Shown here in pieces: positions 24,153 to 36,270 of a DNA stretch of 64,000 nucleotides. This stretch comes from Avena insularis (taxonomy: Eukaryota > Streptophyta > Magnoliopsida > Poales > Poaceae). The stretch's first letter is position 1, and each line of letters begins with the position of its first letter. The DNA lies in assembly GCA_023614405.1 (NCBI GenBank), contig CM042692.1, positions 117,111,503 through 117,175,502 on the forward strand. The letters run 5' to 3'. A program made the translations under genes and the position numbers. The notes under the pieces are model-generated. The model worked only from the letters and a program-made list of their open reading frames with translations. It was not told the origin of the DNA and made no database searches.

Positions 24153-25515
24153 TGATTCACAGGACCAAGTGGTGTATATGAAAGTGTTAGGGGGTTAGGC
24201 ATGCAACATCAAACCTTACTTTACCTTGGAAGATAGTATCATGCAAGTGGCCACACTTGAGAGCAATAAAAACAAAGTAAAGTGAAGTTCGCGTGGAACA
24301 CCAAAACCAACTAACCACTAAAAAAACACACACAAAGCTTATGGTGTATAGGTATGGAAGGTGGCATGTCAAGAACAATCTGAAATCAAGATGCTGTAAT
24401 GGCAAGTAAAGAACCACAATGATCCCAAAGCAAACCAAGTCAATCCACAAGATATAGGAATTATGTACAAGGAAACACACATGGTGGGATAAATGGGACT
24501 TGTACGATGGATAAAGTGAGCTAAGAACCAAATGATTACCTAGCGAATACTATAAGCTCGTGTCGCAGAAGTGGAAGGAGAGACGCTAGTTCGATTGCAA
24601 TAAAATTTGTGGACTACAACATATGTACAATAAGTACCACCTATATGATGTTCATCGATCTTGCGCTTCCTATTCTATGAGGCACTTGTTTGTTTGTTTC
24701 TTTTTCTCTTTTATTTTTCTTTTTCTATTTTTTCTTTTATTTTTCACTTGCCTCTTCCTTGTGACAACAACTATACAAGATAACTATATGAGATAGCACG
24801 CTCACAACTTTTTCTTAGAATTCTACAGGGTATCAAATGTGCATAGCCCAAGAAATCATAGGAGGAATTAGTCTCAAATAGGTGTTTGTTTTTTGCAAAG
24901 ATATTGTAGTTCACAAAGGGATGCAAGTGGGGAGAAGTCGTGAAATGTGTATACCTTTCATCGTTGATCTTCACCCTTTATTGTTGGATTCCACCTTGCT
25001 CATGGAATTTGGATGGAGTAGATAGCAAGAACCACTTGGATGATGATGTAGAGATCCTTCTCCTCTTTGAAACAAGCCAAACAACAACAAAATACGAGTT
25101 GGAATGCAAAAGTTATGCTCAAAACCGTGAAACTGATTTGCTTTCTGCAGGGGGGCGGAGACTCCGGTCTCAAGGGCCGGAGACTCTGGTTCGAGTTCAC
25201 TAACCATGGAGACTCTGGTCCTGGGCCGAAGACTCTAGTCGGGTCAATTTCTAGATGTCAAGAACTCATCCGGGACGCGTTTTGGGCGGAAAACTCAAAC
25301 AAAAACCTCAAATTGATGGGGGAAATCAAGGAATTGGGCTATGGAAACGCAGGGGAAGGTAGATCAACAATTTAGCAAGTAGTCCATGGATCAGAACCTA
25401 CCAAAACTCACTCAAATCATAGATCGATCCAAAACATGAATTGGGGCTATTTTTGGAGGAATTTTCGAATTTATGGGAAAAGACCAAACCAGGGAGAAAT
25501 TTGTGGCAACAAAAG
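24153..25515 (-). other. Leader of element C
   Basis: Non-coding leader matching that of element B, with a pyrimidine-rich plus-strand tract at 24693-24750. Unlike B, it has CCGGAGACTC(C/T)GG-type motifs between about 25149 and 25240, the same motif flavour as C's LTR. The short open frames here are not genes. Confidence 0.6.
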
Positions 25516-25528
25516 GCTGCTGATACCA
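25516..25528 (-). promoter_or_regulatory. Primer binding site of element C
   Basis: The minus strand reads TGGTATCAGCAGC, two bases after the 5' LTR end (TTATCA, TC, then the site). It is close to the initiator tRNA-Met site, with a changed 3' part shared by the family. Confidence 0.7.
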
Positions 25529-25530
25529 GA

Positions 25531-26185
25531 TGATAAGGGGTGGCCCAATCTTCACGGATCTTGTGGTCAAATCAATGGGAAAGCAAGGGGAAAGGGAGAA
25601 GGTAGCGGAAGCGAACACACACCTCATGAAGAACACGATGAACACATGCAAACACGACACGATACAAGACCAATTGCTCCCGCCGGCGGCCACCGGTCTG
25701 ACAGAATCCTCGCAAGGAATGACCGGTCAACGTGCTCCTGTCAATCCCACTCAGAGAGGGAAGAACACCTTGGAGAGGGTCTTGAAAACTTGGTGAAGGG
25801 CTCCGACGCCAAGGCCTTGTACAACGATGGATGTGCGATGCAAAGTCCAACGCGGTTGGTGACGATAGTCGGTCCCCTTGGTAGAGGGGATGATGCAAAA
25901 CTAGAGATTCCACAAAGGGGATTGTCTTTAGTCTATCATCTATGCCTCAGGGATACAATGAGGAGTGGGGGCTCTATTTATAGGCAAGCCACTAGAATGG
26001 GGTAGTTTGGGCATACAACTAGGTTTGGGGCAGAATAGAGGGGTACATGGGCCAAGGGCCAAGATGTTGGCACATAGGCCCATCACTTAGGCCGGAGACT
26101 CTGGGGTGCTGGGGATGAAGACTCCAAGGGCCGGAGACTCGGGGGAAAGCCTCGCTCTCCAGGGTAGACTCCGGTGTGGCAGACA
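25531..26185 (-). repeat. Element C, right LTR, cut by element D
   Basis: 655 bp corresponding to 9426 to about 10077 of the left LTR. The sequence stops at ggtgtggcagaca (matching 10063-10076) and is followed at once by TGATGTAGCC of the plus-oriented element D. About 480 bp of this LTR must lie to the right of the window or be lost. Confidence 0.8.
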
Positions 26186-26616
26186 TGATGTAGCCCGACC
26201 TATGGTTGTTACCACATCATGGTCTCCAACTTATGTCAAGTCGTCATGGACTCTAAAGGTGAATCTGTTCCTCTATGCGAGACCACTTCCTACCCTATTG
26301 AATGGTATACTACTTCATACTCAGTCCCATTATCATGATAGGTTCACATCGACAAGTACAGAGGCAACGGAGGAAGACCGGAGCACCAAGCCTGACAAGA
26401 CGGCGGCTTGGAAGAGAAGACGGAAGAAGCAGCAGCTGAAGCACCAGAGTCTCTAGCCTCCAACAACGGAGTCTCTGGCCATACTCCGAACTAGTCTCCA
26501 GACCACTACATGGACCCTTCTGTACACCCCTCCGGAGTCTACAGAGGAGAAAGACCGGAGTCTCTGGTCACACCGAAGTCTCTGGCCCATGACACCGGAG
26601 TCTCCGGTGTCCATGA
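26186..26616 (+). repeat. Element D 5' LTR, first part
   Basis: It begins TGATGTAGCCCGACC exactly at the junction with the inverted LTR of element C. It carries CCGGAGTCTCCGG (perfect at 26595-26607), ten bases before the LARD-like element cuts in at 26617. With the second part (35689-36255) the LTR is about 998 bp, matching the family length. Confidence 0.85.
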
Positions 26617-29600
26617 TGTAACACCCTCGAATCGGCCCTATGCAAGTTTTAGCCCTTTCCGCCAAACTCGCATAGAAACGATTCAAGGACGCCCACCAGG
26701 CACTTTCGTGCGGGTGGAAAACGAAGTAATAACATTACACAACAGTCCTCGATGGGACCCACAGAACAGATATATATACAACAGCGACTCAACGAGTCAA
26801 GAATACAAATATAATATACAAAGATCCAAATCACCTTGAAAATGATAGAGCGTCCTACTACGGACAAGATGGAAATGGGGCTAAGAGCCCTGAAGAATAA
26901 CCAATGGCGTCCATAACCCTGCCCAGGCCAACACGGAAGGGTAACCCTACTAACGATGTCGATCTCAAACCTGCTAAAACAAAAGGGGTGCCGACAAAGG
27001 GCAAAGGAAAAAGAGGAGCGTCAGTACTGAGGCCAGTACATGGCGAGGCTAGAATTCGGCGGCTCTCGCCTACATAGGTATGGTGGGCTGAAGCGGCAGC
27101 GCAGCGGCACTAAACAACCTATAGAGACTCGATACAACTGGCGTTTATCAGAGAAGGATAAGAAAGACCTATTCGGATCCAACCTGAAGCTAACACCAAA
27201 CAAACCCATCCTGGTGTTTCCCCTCGAGACCAAACGAGGAAGTCGGACCGAGGAACTCACACAGTTGGCAATTTTACTCATTCCGTTATAGTTGCAGCAC
27301 TTACTAATCAGATATAGATAGCATGAGTCATCCTGAAGCATAAGTAGGGGGCAGTTTTAATCACCAATCCGTTGTAGTGGAAACATTTACTAGTCGGATA
27401 TAATGTCCTAAGGAATCCCAAAACCCAGCAGTTGTTGGCACTTTTATCACATTCCATTGGAGTTGCAATACTTACTAGGCATATAGCATGTCACAGAACA
27501 ACCCAGATCCACCAACTGTTGGCATTTTTAATATCCATTCCGTTATACTTGAGCTGATTACTAGTCACATATTAAGTCAAATTTATAGCACTACTTTAGT
27601 TATGCTTGTCTATGATCGAGATACTGTGCTCCAAGTCGTCCATAACCGCGGACATGACTTTCAGAAAGTTTTACCCTGCAGGGGTGCACAAATAGCAACA
27701 CACACTCGATCAACCTCGGAAAAACCAACTCAAAAACCAATGAGGCATTCACGACAAAGCGATCACAGGATTCAGAAATATTTCAGGGGGCCACCCCATT
27801 AAGCTACCCGCAACGAAGTTGGCCGGCTCCGAGACGGACCCAAGGTTTGCGCCAATGGTGGTAAACGACTGGGAACCCAAAAGTGTGACTGGGCTTGTCG
27901 ATACCGCGGAAACACTCCGCAATCCTAAACAGTACAGGTGCTCCTCGCACAATCTTAAATAAAACAATAAAGCATGGCATAAGTACAGGATAGTAATAAA
28001 GCCCCAAACTACTTTGTGGCCCCAAGAAATAGAAATGAATCAAGCTCTGGCTCAGGGGGGTCCATAAGGCCTCCCGGATGTGGATAGTGCGAAAAATCAA
28101 GGAACGGGTATCAAGTACTCGGGGTCCTACGGGACACAAGTGGGCGTGGAAGAACCAAATAACATCTATTGCCCACTGATTCCTCTTCATTAGTTCTAAC
28201 TAGCATTTTAATAGTTGTATTTAAAGTCATGATCATCTCCACCAATAAACATCTCCACCCATAAGCATCTGCCAACCTTCCAACAACTGTGGTACTTGAC
28301 AACACGAGATCACACCTGAGCAAGCAACTACGACTCGCAAGGCCAGCTATCTACCAAACAGAAGTAATAGGAGGTGTCCAAGGCAATATAGAGGCTGCAC
28401 GGGATATAACTGGTGTTCGGAAACTAAAGCATCACGACACGGATAGCAATAGATCAACAGGAGGAAGTAAAGACTATAAATGCAAAATAGGTAGAAGGGG
28501 AAGAGATGCTCGCCTGGGAAAACACTGCCGATGGATCGTATCCGGAGAACTTGTCGATACTAGCATCCACTCATCGGCCTAATCCGCGAAGAAGCAAACA
28601 CTAGAAGAAACACCGGATGCAATATTTAATACTACGGTAGAAGATCCGGCATGCTTATGATATGATGCATGGCATGGCACAGATGCGATGCAATTAGGCA
28701 ATATTAAGCAGAACCGGGGTCCCGATAATTAATTACACGGTTCAAGTTATTTAGAACCCCCGCAATTTAAATGTTGTATTAAGAGGGCGAAACATGGCAT
28801 CGGTTCGCTACACAAATTTAAATGGAGTCCGGAATAAGACAAATATATCCCGCATAAACACTCCATATTTAATTATGAGGTGAATCGGCATAATGCCTCC
28901 ATACCCACAAATATGTATGCAGACACCATCAATTTAATATGCGACAGATGGTAATGTCATATTATAAAAAAAATAGGGGCTTAGGGTCACACATCTGGGT
29001 TCGGAAGATCTTGGGCTACGGGGGTCCGGGGTCCGGGTCGACGAGATCGGACTCACGAAAGGGAGGAGAACATGTCTGGGTTTGGTCTCGGCGGGAAGAA
29101 GGACTTGGCGCTGCGAGGGGTCAATGAGGTTCGGTCTCGACGGGATCGGTCTCGAGGGTCTCGGCGCCTTCGGCTCCAGGAGGAGAACTTGGCGTGGCGC
29201 CGGGTTCGATCTCAGACTCCGGAGTTCGGGCCTTGGTGTCTGTGACGATGATCTTCGGGTTTCGGTGCTTCCGGTTCCATGATCGGGTTCGGGGTCCACG
29301 TCGGTGATCTTGTCGCTCCATGACCGTCCGAGTACCCTGTCAGAGATCTAGTGTCCGGCCTGCGAATCTTGTGCACCGTTATATCCCAGGCATCCAGATG
29401 GTCATCAGTTTTGTGCAGTCCTTGCGCATACACCACTAATTAACCAAGCACCCACATCTCAACAACACTAAGCCACACCAACTCTCCTTAGCAGCACTTC
29501 ACTGGGAGCTCGAGGAGTGTTGCGTTTGCAAGGCAGAGGCACGTCGGCGGCAGGGTGAGCTTGTGGAGGCCGGGGTTGAGGCGGGCGAAGGTGCAGGCGG

Positions 29601-30751
29601 CCCAGACGGAGAGAGACGAGGTAGCAGCGGCTTACGGCGAGTCGAGGGGCGCTGGCTCGAAGCGGGAGAGGTCGCCGGGGAGGGAGCCCGCGAGGCGGCG
29701 GCGGTACTCGCTGGCGGAAGAGGCAGGTCGGGGCGGCGTTGCAGAGAGGGCGCAGGGAGAGCCGGAGAGGAACGCGGCCGGAGCGGCTCGAGAGGCGCAG
29801 GGTGGAGGGGACGCCGGCGGCGGTGACTCCGGTGGAGGGAGGGGAGGTGGCCGCGGGCGCCTGGGAAGCTGTGGGAGGCGGGGTGAACCGCGGCAGCGGC
29901 GGCCTCGACGGGAAGGAGGGAAACGGACCCTGGGACGGCGAGCGCGGCGGTGAAGAACTGGGTCGGCGCGGTGGTCGACGGCGTCGACGGCGCGGGGACG
30001 GACCAGTACGCGGGAAGGAGCAGCGCGCAAGGACAGGCGCAGGCGGGGAAGAGGGCCCCCTTCAGCGACCGGCAAGGCGGTCCTGGCGGCGGCAGGCGCG
30101 CGGAGGCAGAGGAGGTGAGGCGCGGGGGGAGCGAAGCCTGGGGCGGGGAAACCGAGGCGGCTGTCGGTGTGGGGGTGAGGTGGCGATGGGATCCGGGTCC
30201 AGGTGGGACCTGGTCGGGCGAGGGCATGCATGCGGCTGGCTGCGCGCGGGTGTGTTGCATGCGGGCGGGAGATGAGGTGGCCAGGTGTGGGTAGGTGGCG
30301 GTAGGATTTGGATGGGAATTGGGCCAGGGGGCTGATGTGGCGGCATGGGAGTGGAGGGGGTGAGGTGGAGGGGGGCTGGGTAGGATAGGTTGGGTAGAAA
30401 AGGGTTTAGGATTTAGGCTGGTTTTATTGGTGGTGGCCGGCTAGGTCAAATCGGCCTGGTTCGGCTGCCCCCTAAAAATAAAATAAAATTTTATTATTTA
30501 AAACGGGGGTTTTGCAAACCGTTGGTAGACGAAACAAAATATTCTGGAGTCTCGGGTTTTGGATTTGAAATAAAGGCGGGGTATTTAGAAAACAAAATAT
30601 GCTTTTCGAAAATAGTTTTATGCAAACAAATGCAAGATGACATGACGATGCTCAAATGCAAGGTGGCATGATGACATGAGCATGCAGTCATGATGAGGCA
30701 ATGCACAAAAACAACGTGATTTTCTAGTAGTGGTTTTGGCGGGGCGCCATA
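26617..30751 (-). repeat. LARD-like element, left LTR (3' LTR)
   Basis: 4135 bp. On the minus strand it starts TATGGCGCC (mutated from TGTGGCGCC) at 30751 and ends GAGGGTGTTACA at 26617. It has a GC-rich block at 29480-30300 and AT-rich sequence elsewhere. Proline/arginine-rich open frames in the GC-rich block are not conserved in length between the two LTRs (253 residues here, 326 in the other) and are not called genes. Confidence 0.88.
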
Positions 30752-31548
30752 ATTCAACACCACTAACAATGGATCTCGCCCTTGAGATCCGCCTCATGGT
30801 ACCAGAAAGAAGGTCGGCGATCTGCGTCTTCTCGCTTCGTGTAGATCTTCGCGACACCACTAACAAGAGGTCGTTGTCCGTGATTGTCGGGAGAACACTC
30901 CGGTAACAAAGGACAAAGGTAGAGGTATCCACAAATAAAGCCACCTCTAGCTTCGATAGAAAGAGAGAAATGATGCATTCTCATCCACTTCAAGGTACGA
31001 GAGCAAATAGATTGAGTAGTCGGCATGGGGGCCAATCCATCACACACCCAAACTATTACTCCGCACAATCAGTGGAAAAGCGTGCAGCCATCCCCGGAAT
31101 CAGACTGAAGATCTCGACAATTCGAGGTTCAGAAAACAAGGGGGATGCAGACTCTGCATCGGATCTGGCGTAGATGATGACGTCATGTCGGAAAACACCG
31201 GAAGGCACAAACAAGGAACAAAGGATGGTACCACAGATGAAGGATTCCTCAGATAGCACGAAGACCTGATATAAAAGCACTGTTACCAAAGAAGGAAGCG
31301 AAACCCTGAAGGTACGAAGGAAAACCAACCACGAGAAATCCTGGACTAGAAGAAGGGAAGAGAACAGATCCAAAACACGCAAAGGTAAGAGGAGAACAGC
31401 AGGGGGGTAAGGAATAAAAGCAGACCTAATCAGATCTATCCAACCAATTTTCCAAAATTAGTTTTGACACTCTACTTCGGCCGTTAGCTAGGTTATCCTA
31501 CAGGCTGGACTTATGGGGTATCGTAACTGCTGAGCTCTGATACCACTC
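30752..31548 (-). other. LARD-like element, 797-bp internal region
   Basis: Minus orientation. It starts after the right LTR with the primer site and ends at the left LTR. Open frames are short (the longest is 108 codons) and show no gag or pol motif. The sequence is a candidate for leader or packaging sequence only. A short repeat, caccactaacaa, occurs at about 30756 and 30856. Confidence 0.6.
31534..31546 (-). promoter_or_regulatory. Primer binding site of the LARD-like element
   Basis: The minus strand reads GTGGTATCAGAGC, a perfect match to the usual initiator tRNA-Met site, two bases after the LTR end TTACA at 31549. It proves the minus orientation. Confidence 0.85.
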
Positions 31549-34500
31549 TGTAACACCCTCGAATCGACCCTATGCAAGTTTTAGCCCTTTCCGCCAAACT
31601 CGCATAGAAACGATTCAAGGACGCCCACCAGGCACTTTCGTGCGGGTGGAAAACAAAGTAAAGACATTACACAACAGTCCTTGATGGGACCCACAGAACA
31701 GATATATATACAACAGCGACTCAACGAGTCAAGAATACAAATATAATATACAAAGATCCAAATCACCTTGAAAATGATAGAGCGTCCTACTACGGACAAG
31801 ATGGAAATGGGGCTAAGAGCCCTGAAGAATAACCAATGGCGTCCATCACCCTGCCCAGGCCAAGCCGGAAGGGTACCTGCTAACGACGTCGATCTCAAAC
31901 CTGCTAAAACAAAAGGGGTGCCGACAAAGGGCAAAGGAAAAAGAGGAGCGTCAGTACTGAGGCCAGTACATGGCGAGGCTAGAATTCGGCGGCTCTCGCC
32001 TACATAGGTATGGTGGACTGAAGCGGCAGCGCAGCGGCACTAAACAACCTATAGAGACTCGATACAACTGGCGTTTATCAGAGAGGGATAAGAAAGACCT
32101 ATTCGGATCCAACCTGAAGCTAACACCAAACAAACCCATCCTGGTGTTTCCCCCTCGAGACCAAACGAGAAAGTCGGACCGAGGAACTCACACAGTTGGC
32201 AATTTTACTCATTCCGTTATAGTTGCAGCACTTACTAATCAGATATAGATAGCATGAGTCATCCTGAAGCATAAGTAGGGGGCAGTTTTAATCACCAATC
32301 CGTTGTAGTGGAAACATTTACTAGTCAGATATAATTGTCCTAAGGAATCCCAAAACCCAGCAGTTGTTGGCACTTTTATCACATTCCATTGGAGTTGCAA
32401 TACTTACTAGGCATATAGCATGTCACAGAACAACCCAGATCCACCAGCTGTTGGCATTTTTAATATCCATTCCGTTATACTTGAGCTGATTACTAGTCAC
32501 ATATTAAGTCAAATTTATAGCACTACTTTAGTTATGCTTGTCTATGATCGAGATACTGTGCTCCAAGTCGTCCATAACCGCGGACACAGCTTTCAGAAAG
32601 TTTTACCCTGCAGGGGTGCACAAATAGCAACACACACTCGATCAACCTCGGAAAAAACAACTCAAAACCCAACGAGGCATTCACGACAAAGCGATCACAG
32701 GATTCAGAAATATTTCAGGGGGCCACCCCATTAAGCTACCCGCAATGAAGTTGGCCGGCTCCGAGACGGACCCAAGGTTTGTGCCAATGGCGGTAAACGA
32801 CTGGGAACCCGAAAGTGTGATTGGGCTTGTCAATACCGCGGAAACACTCCGCAATCCTAAACAGTACAGGTGCTCCTCGCACAATCTTAAATAAAACAGT
32901 AAAGCATGGCATAAGTACAGGATAGTAATAAAGCCCCAAACTACTTTGTGGCCCCAAGAAATAGAAATGAATCAAGCTCTGGCTCAGGAGGGTCCATAAG
33001 GCCTCCCGGATGTGGATAGTGCGAAAAATCAAGGAACAGGTATCAAGTACTCGGGGTCCTACAGGACATAAGTGGGCGTGGAAGAACCAAATAACATCTA
33101 TTGCCCACCGATGCCTCTGCATTAGTTATAACTAGCATTTTAATAGTTGTATTTAAAGTCATGATCATCTCCACCAATAAACATCTCCACCCATAAGCAT
33201 CTGCCAACCTTCCAACAACTGTGGTACTTGACAACACGAGATCACACCTGAGCAAGCAACTACGACTCGCAAGGCCAGCTATCTACCAAACACAAGTAAT
33301 AGGAGGTGTCCAAGGCAATATAGAGGCTGCACGGGATATAACTGGTGTTCGGAAACTAAAGCATCGCGACACGGATAGCAATAGATCAACAGGAGGAAGT
33401 AAAGACTATAAATGCAAAATAGGTAGAAGGGGAAGAGATGCTCGCCTGGGAAAACACTGCCGACGGATCGTATCTGGAGAACTTGTCGATACTAACATCC
33501 ACTCATCAGCCTAATCCGCGAAGAAGCAAACACTAGAAGAAACACCGAATGCAATATTTAATACTACGGTAGAAGATCCGGCATGCTTATGATATGATGC
33601 ATGGCATGGCAGAGATGCGATGCAATTAGGCAATATTAAGCGGAACCGGGGTCCCGATAATTAATTACACGGTTCAAGTTTATTAGAACCCCCGCAATTT
33701 AAATGTTGTATTAATAGGGCGAAACATGGCATCGGTTCGCTACACAAATTTAAATGGAGTCCGGAATAAGACAAATATATCCCGCATAAACACTCCATAC
33801 TTAATTATGAGGTGAATCGGCATAATGCCTCCATACCCACAAATATGTATGTAGGCACGATCAATTTAATATGCGACAGATGGTAATGTCATATTATAAA
33901 AAAAATAGGGGCTTAGGGTCACACATCTGGGTTCGTAAGATCTTGGGCTCCGGGGGTCCGGGGTCCGGGTCGACGAGATCGGACTCACGAAAGGGAGGAG
34001 AACATGTCTGGGTTTGGTCTCGGCGGGAAGAAGGACTTGGCGCTGTGAGGGGTCGACGAGGTTCGGTCTCGGCGGGATCGGTCTCGAGGGTCTCGGCGCC
34101 TTCGGCTCCGGGAAGGAGAACTTGGCATGGCGCCGGGTTCAATCTCGGACTCCGGGGTTCGGGCCTTGGTGTCCGTGACGATGATCTTCGGGTTTCGGTG
34201 CTTCGGGTTCCATGATCGGGTTCGGGGTCCGCGTCGGTGATCTTGTCGCTCCATGACCGTCCGAGTACCCTGTCAGAGATCTAGTGTCCAGCCTGCGAAT
34301 CTTGTGCACCGTTATATCCCAGACATCCAGATGGTCATCAGTTTTGTGCAGTCCTTGCGCATACACCACTAATTAACCAAGCACCCACATCTCAACAACA
34401 CTAAGCCACACCAACTCTCCTTACCAGCACTTCACTGGGATCCCGATGAGTGTTGTGTTTGCAAGGCAAAGGCACGTCGGTGGCAGGGTGAGCTTGTGGA

Positions 34501-35683
34501 GGCTGGGGTTGAGGCGGTGCGGCGCGAGCGGGACAGGGCGGGGCCCAGACGGAGAGAGGCGAGGTAGCAGCGGCTTGCGGCGAGTTGAGGGGCGCTGGCT
34601 TGAAGCGGGAGGGGTCACCGGGGAGGGAGCCCGCGAGGCGGCGGCAGTACTCGCTGGCGGAAGAGGCAGGTCGGGGCGGCGTTGCAGAGAGGGCACAGGG
34701 AGAGCCGGAGAGGAACACGACCAGAGCGGCTCGAGAGGCACGGGGTGGACGGGACGCCGGCGGCAGCGACTCCGGTGGAGGGAGGGGAGGCGGCCGCGGG
34801 CGCCTGGGAAGCTGCGGGAGGCGGGGTGAACCGCGGCGGCGGTGGCCTCGACAGGGAGGAGGGTAACGGACCCCGGGACGGCGAGCGCGGTGGTGAAGAA
34901 CTGGGCCGGCGCGGTGGTCGACGGCGTCGACGGCGCGGGGATAGACCAGCTGGGGAGGAGCGCGGCAAGGACGGGCGAGGCGGGAAGAGGGCCCCTTCGT
35001 GACGTGAGGCGGTCCTGGCGGCGGCAGGCACGTGGAGGCAGAGGAGGTGAGGCGCGGGGGGAGCGAAGCCTGGGGCGGGGAAACCGAGGCGGCTGTCGGT
35101 GTGGGGGTGAGGTGGCGATGGGATCCGGGTCCAGGTGGGACCTGGTCGGGCGGGGGCGTGCGTGCGGCTGGCTGCGCGCGGGTGTGTTGCGTGCGGGCGG
35201 GAGATGAGGTGGCCAGGTGTGGGTAGGTGGCGGTAGGATTTGGATGGGAATTGGGCCAGGGGCTGATGTGGCGGCATGGGAGTGGAGGGGGTGAGGTGGA
35301 GGGGGGGCTGGGTAGGATAGGTTGGGTAGAAAAGGGTTTAGGATTTAGGCTGGTTTTATTGGGGGTGGCCGGCTGGGTCAAATCGGCCCGGTTCGGCTGC
35401 CCCCTAAAAATAAAATAAAATTTTATTATTTAAAACGGGGCTTTTGCAAACCGTTGGTAGACGAAACAAAATATTCCGCGGTCCCTGGTTTTGGATTTGA
35501 AATAAAGGCGGGGTATTTAGAAAACAAAATATGCTTTTCGAAAATAGTTTTATGCAAATAAATGCAAGATGACATGACGATGCTCAAATGCAAGGTGGCA
35601 TGATGACATGAGCATGCGGTCATGATGAGGCAATGCACAAAAACAACGCGATTTTCTAGTAGTGGTTTTGGCGGGGCGCCACA
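31549..35683 (-). repeat. LARD-like element, right LTR (5' LTR)
   Basis: 4135 bp, TGTGGCGCCCC (35683) to GAGGGTGTTACA (31549) on the minus strand. Its length equals that of the left LTR. The GC-rich block lies at 34400-35230. Confidence 0.88.
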
Positions 35684-35688
35684 CACGA

Positions 35689-36255
35689 CAACATGCATGT
35701 TAAGGCCTTTGGGCCTTCGGTCCATGTACCCCTCTATTCCGCCTCAAACCCTAGTTTTATGTCCAAACTACCCATGTTCTTGTATATGGCCTATATATAG
35801 TGCCCCCGCCCCCTCATGTATTTCTTAGGCATTGATGATAGACTAAAGACAATCCCCTTTGTGGAATCTCTAGTTTTGCCTCATCCCCTTTACCAAAGGG
35901 GGTCGACTATCATCACCATCTTGTTGGAGTTTGCATCACGCCTCCCTCGTTGTACAAGGCCTACGTTTGCGAGTGCATGAGCGTAGTTATCAAGACCCTC
36001 TCCAAGGTGTTCTTCCCTCTTTTCTTGGGATCGAGGGAGCATGTTGACCGATCTTTCCTTGCGAGGATTCTATCGGACCGATGGCCACCGCCGGGAGCAA
36101 TCGACCTTGTATGATGTGAGTTTTGCATGTGTTCATCGTGTTCTTCGACAGGTGTGCTTTCGCTTCCGCTACCTTCTCCCTTTTCTCTCACTTTCCCATT
36201 CATTTAACCATGAGCTCCATGAAGATCGGGCCACCCATGAGATTAGCCTTCAACA
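35689..36255 (+). repeat. Element D 5' LTR, second part
   Basis: It continues the LTR after the LARD-like insertion. It has a TATA box, CTATATATAG (about 35790-35799), and the conserved family block (35850-36240), and ends CTTCAACA at 36255. The same block appears in inverted orientation in C and B and in plus orientation in F. Confidence 0.85.
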
Positions 36256-36257
36256 TC

Positions 36258-36270
36258 TGGTATCAACAGC
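36258..36270 (+). promoter_or_regulatory. Primer binding site of element D
   Basis: TGGTATCAACAGC, two bases after the LTR end. The first eight bases match the initiator tRNA-Met site; the end differs, as in all members of the family. Confidence 0.7.

Larger units (their letters stand above)
9426..26185 (-). mobile_element. Element C: pol-less LTR retrotransposon, minus orientation, heavily interrupted
   Basis: Left LTR 9426-10560, internal region 10561-25530 interrupted three times, tRNA-Met-type primer site 25516-25528, and right LTR from 25531, cut at 26185 by element D. Its own sequence comprises 9426-12292, 15656-16465, 17014-17496 and 23902-26185. The interruptions are the 3.4-kb segment (12293-15655), a solo LTR (16466-17013) and element B (17497-23901). 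Without them the element would be about 6.5-7 kb. It encodes a gag-like protein continuing into a Cys/His repeat protein, with no protease, integrase or reverse transcriptase visible, so it is non-autonomous. The left end is preceded by ttcac; the matching TSD would be outside the window. Confidence 0.8.
26617..35683 (-). mobile_element. LARD-like element: very long LTRs, tiny internal region
   Basis: Two direct repeats of 4135 bp each (26617-30751 and 31549-35683) flank 797 bp. The repeats differ by only a few bases per hundred where I compared them, including GCGCCATA versus GCGCCACA at their right ends. A primer site complementary to tRNA-Met lies on the minus strand directly beside the right repeat, so the element points left. 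The flanks are catga (26612-26616) and cacga (35684-35688), a 5-bp TSD with one transition. No gag or pol is present, so it must depend on proteins made elsewhere. The layout fits large retrotransposon derivatives (LARDs) of grasses, with an unusually small centre. Confidence 0.85.

Noticed and set aside
34401..35381. A 326-codon minus-strand open frame in the LARD-like right LTR, and related frames at 29499-30260
   Set aside because: It is Pro/Ser/Arg-rich low complexity in a GC-rich block where stops are rare. The counterpart in the other LTR differs in length and frame, and no domain is visible.
35684..35700. Exact TSD for the LARD-like element
   Set aside because: The flanks catga and cacga differ at one base, so the TSD is given as probable, not exact.
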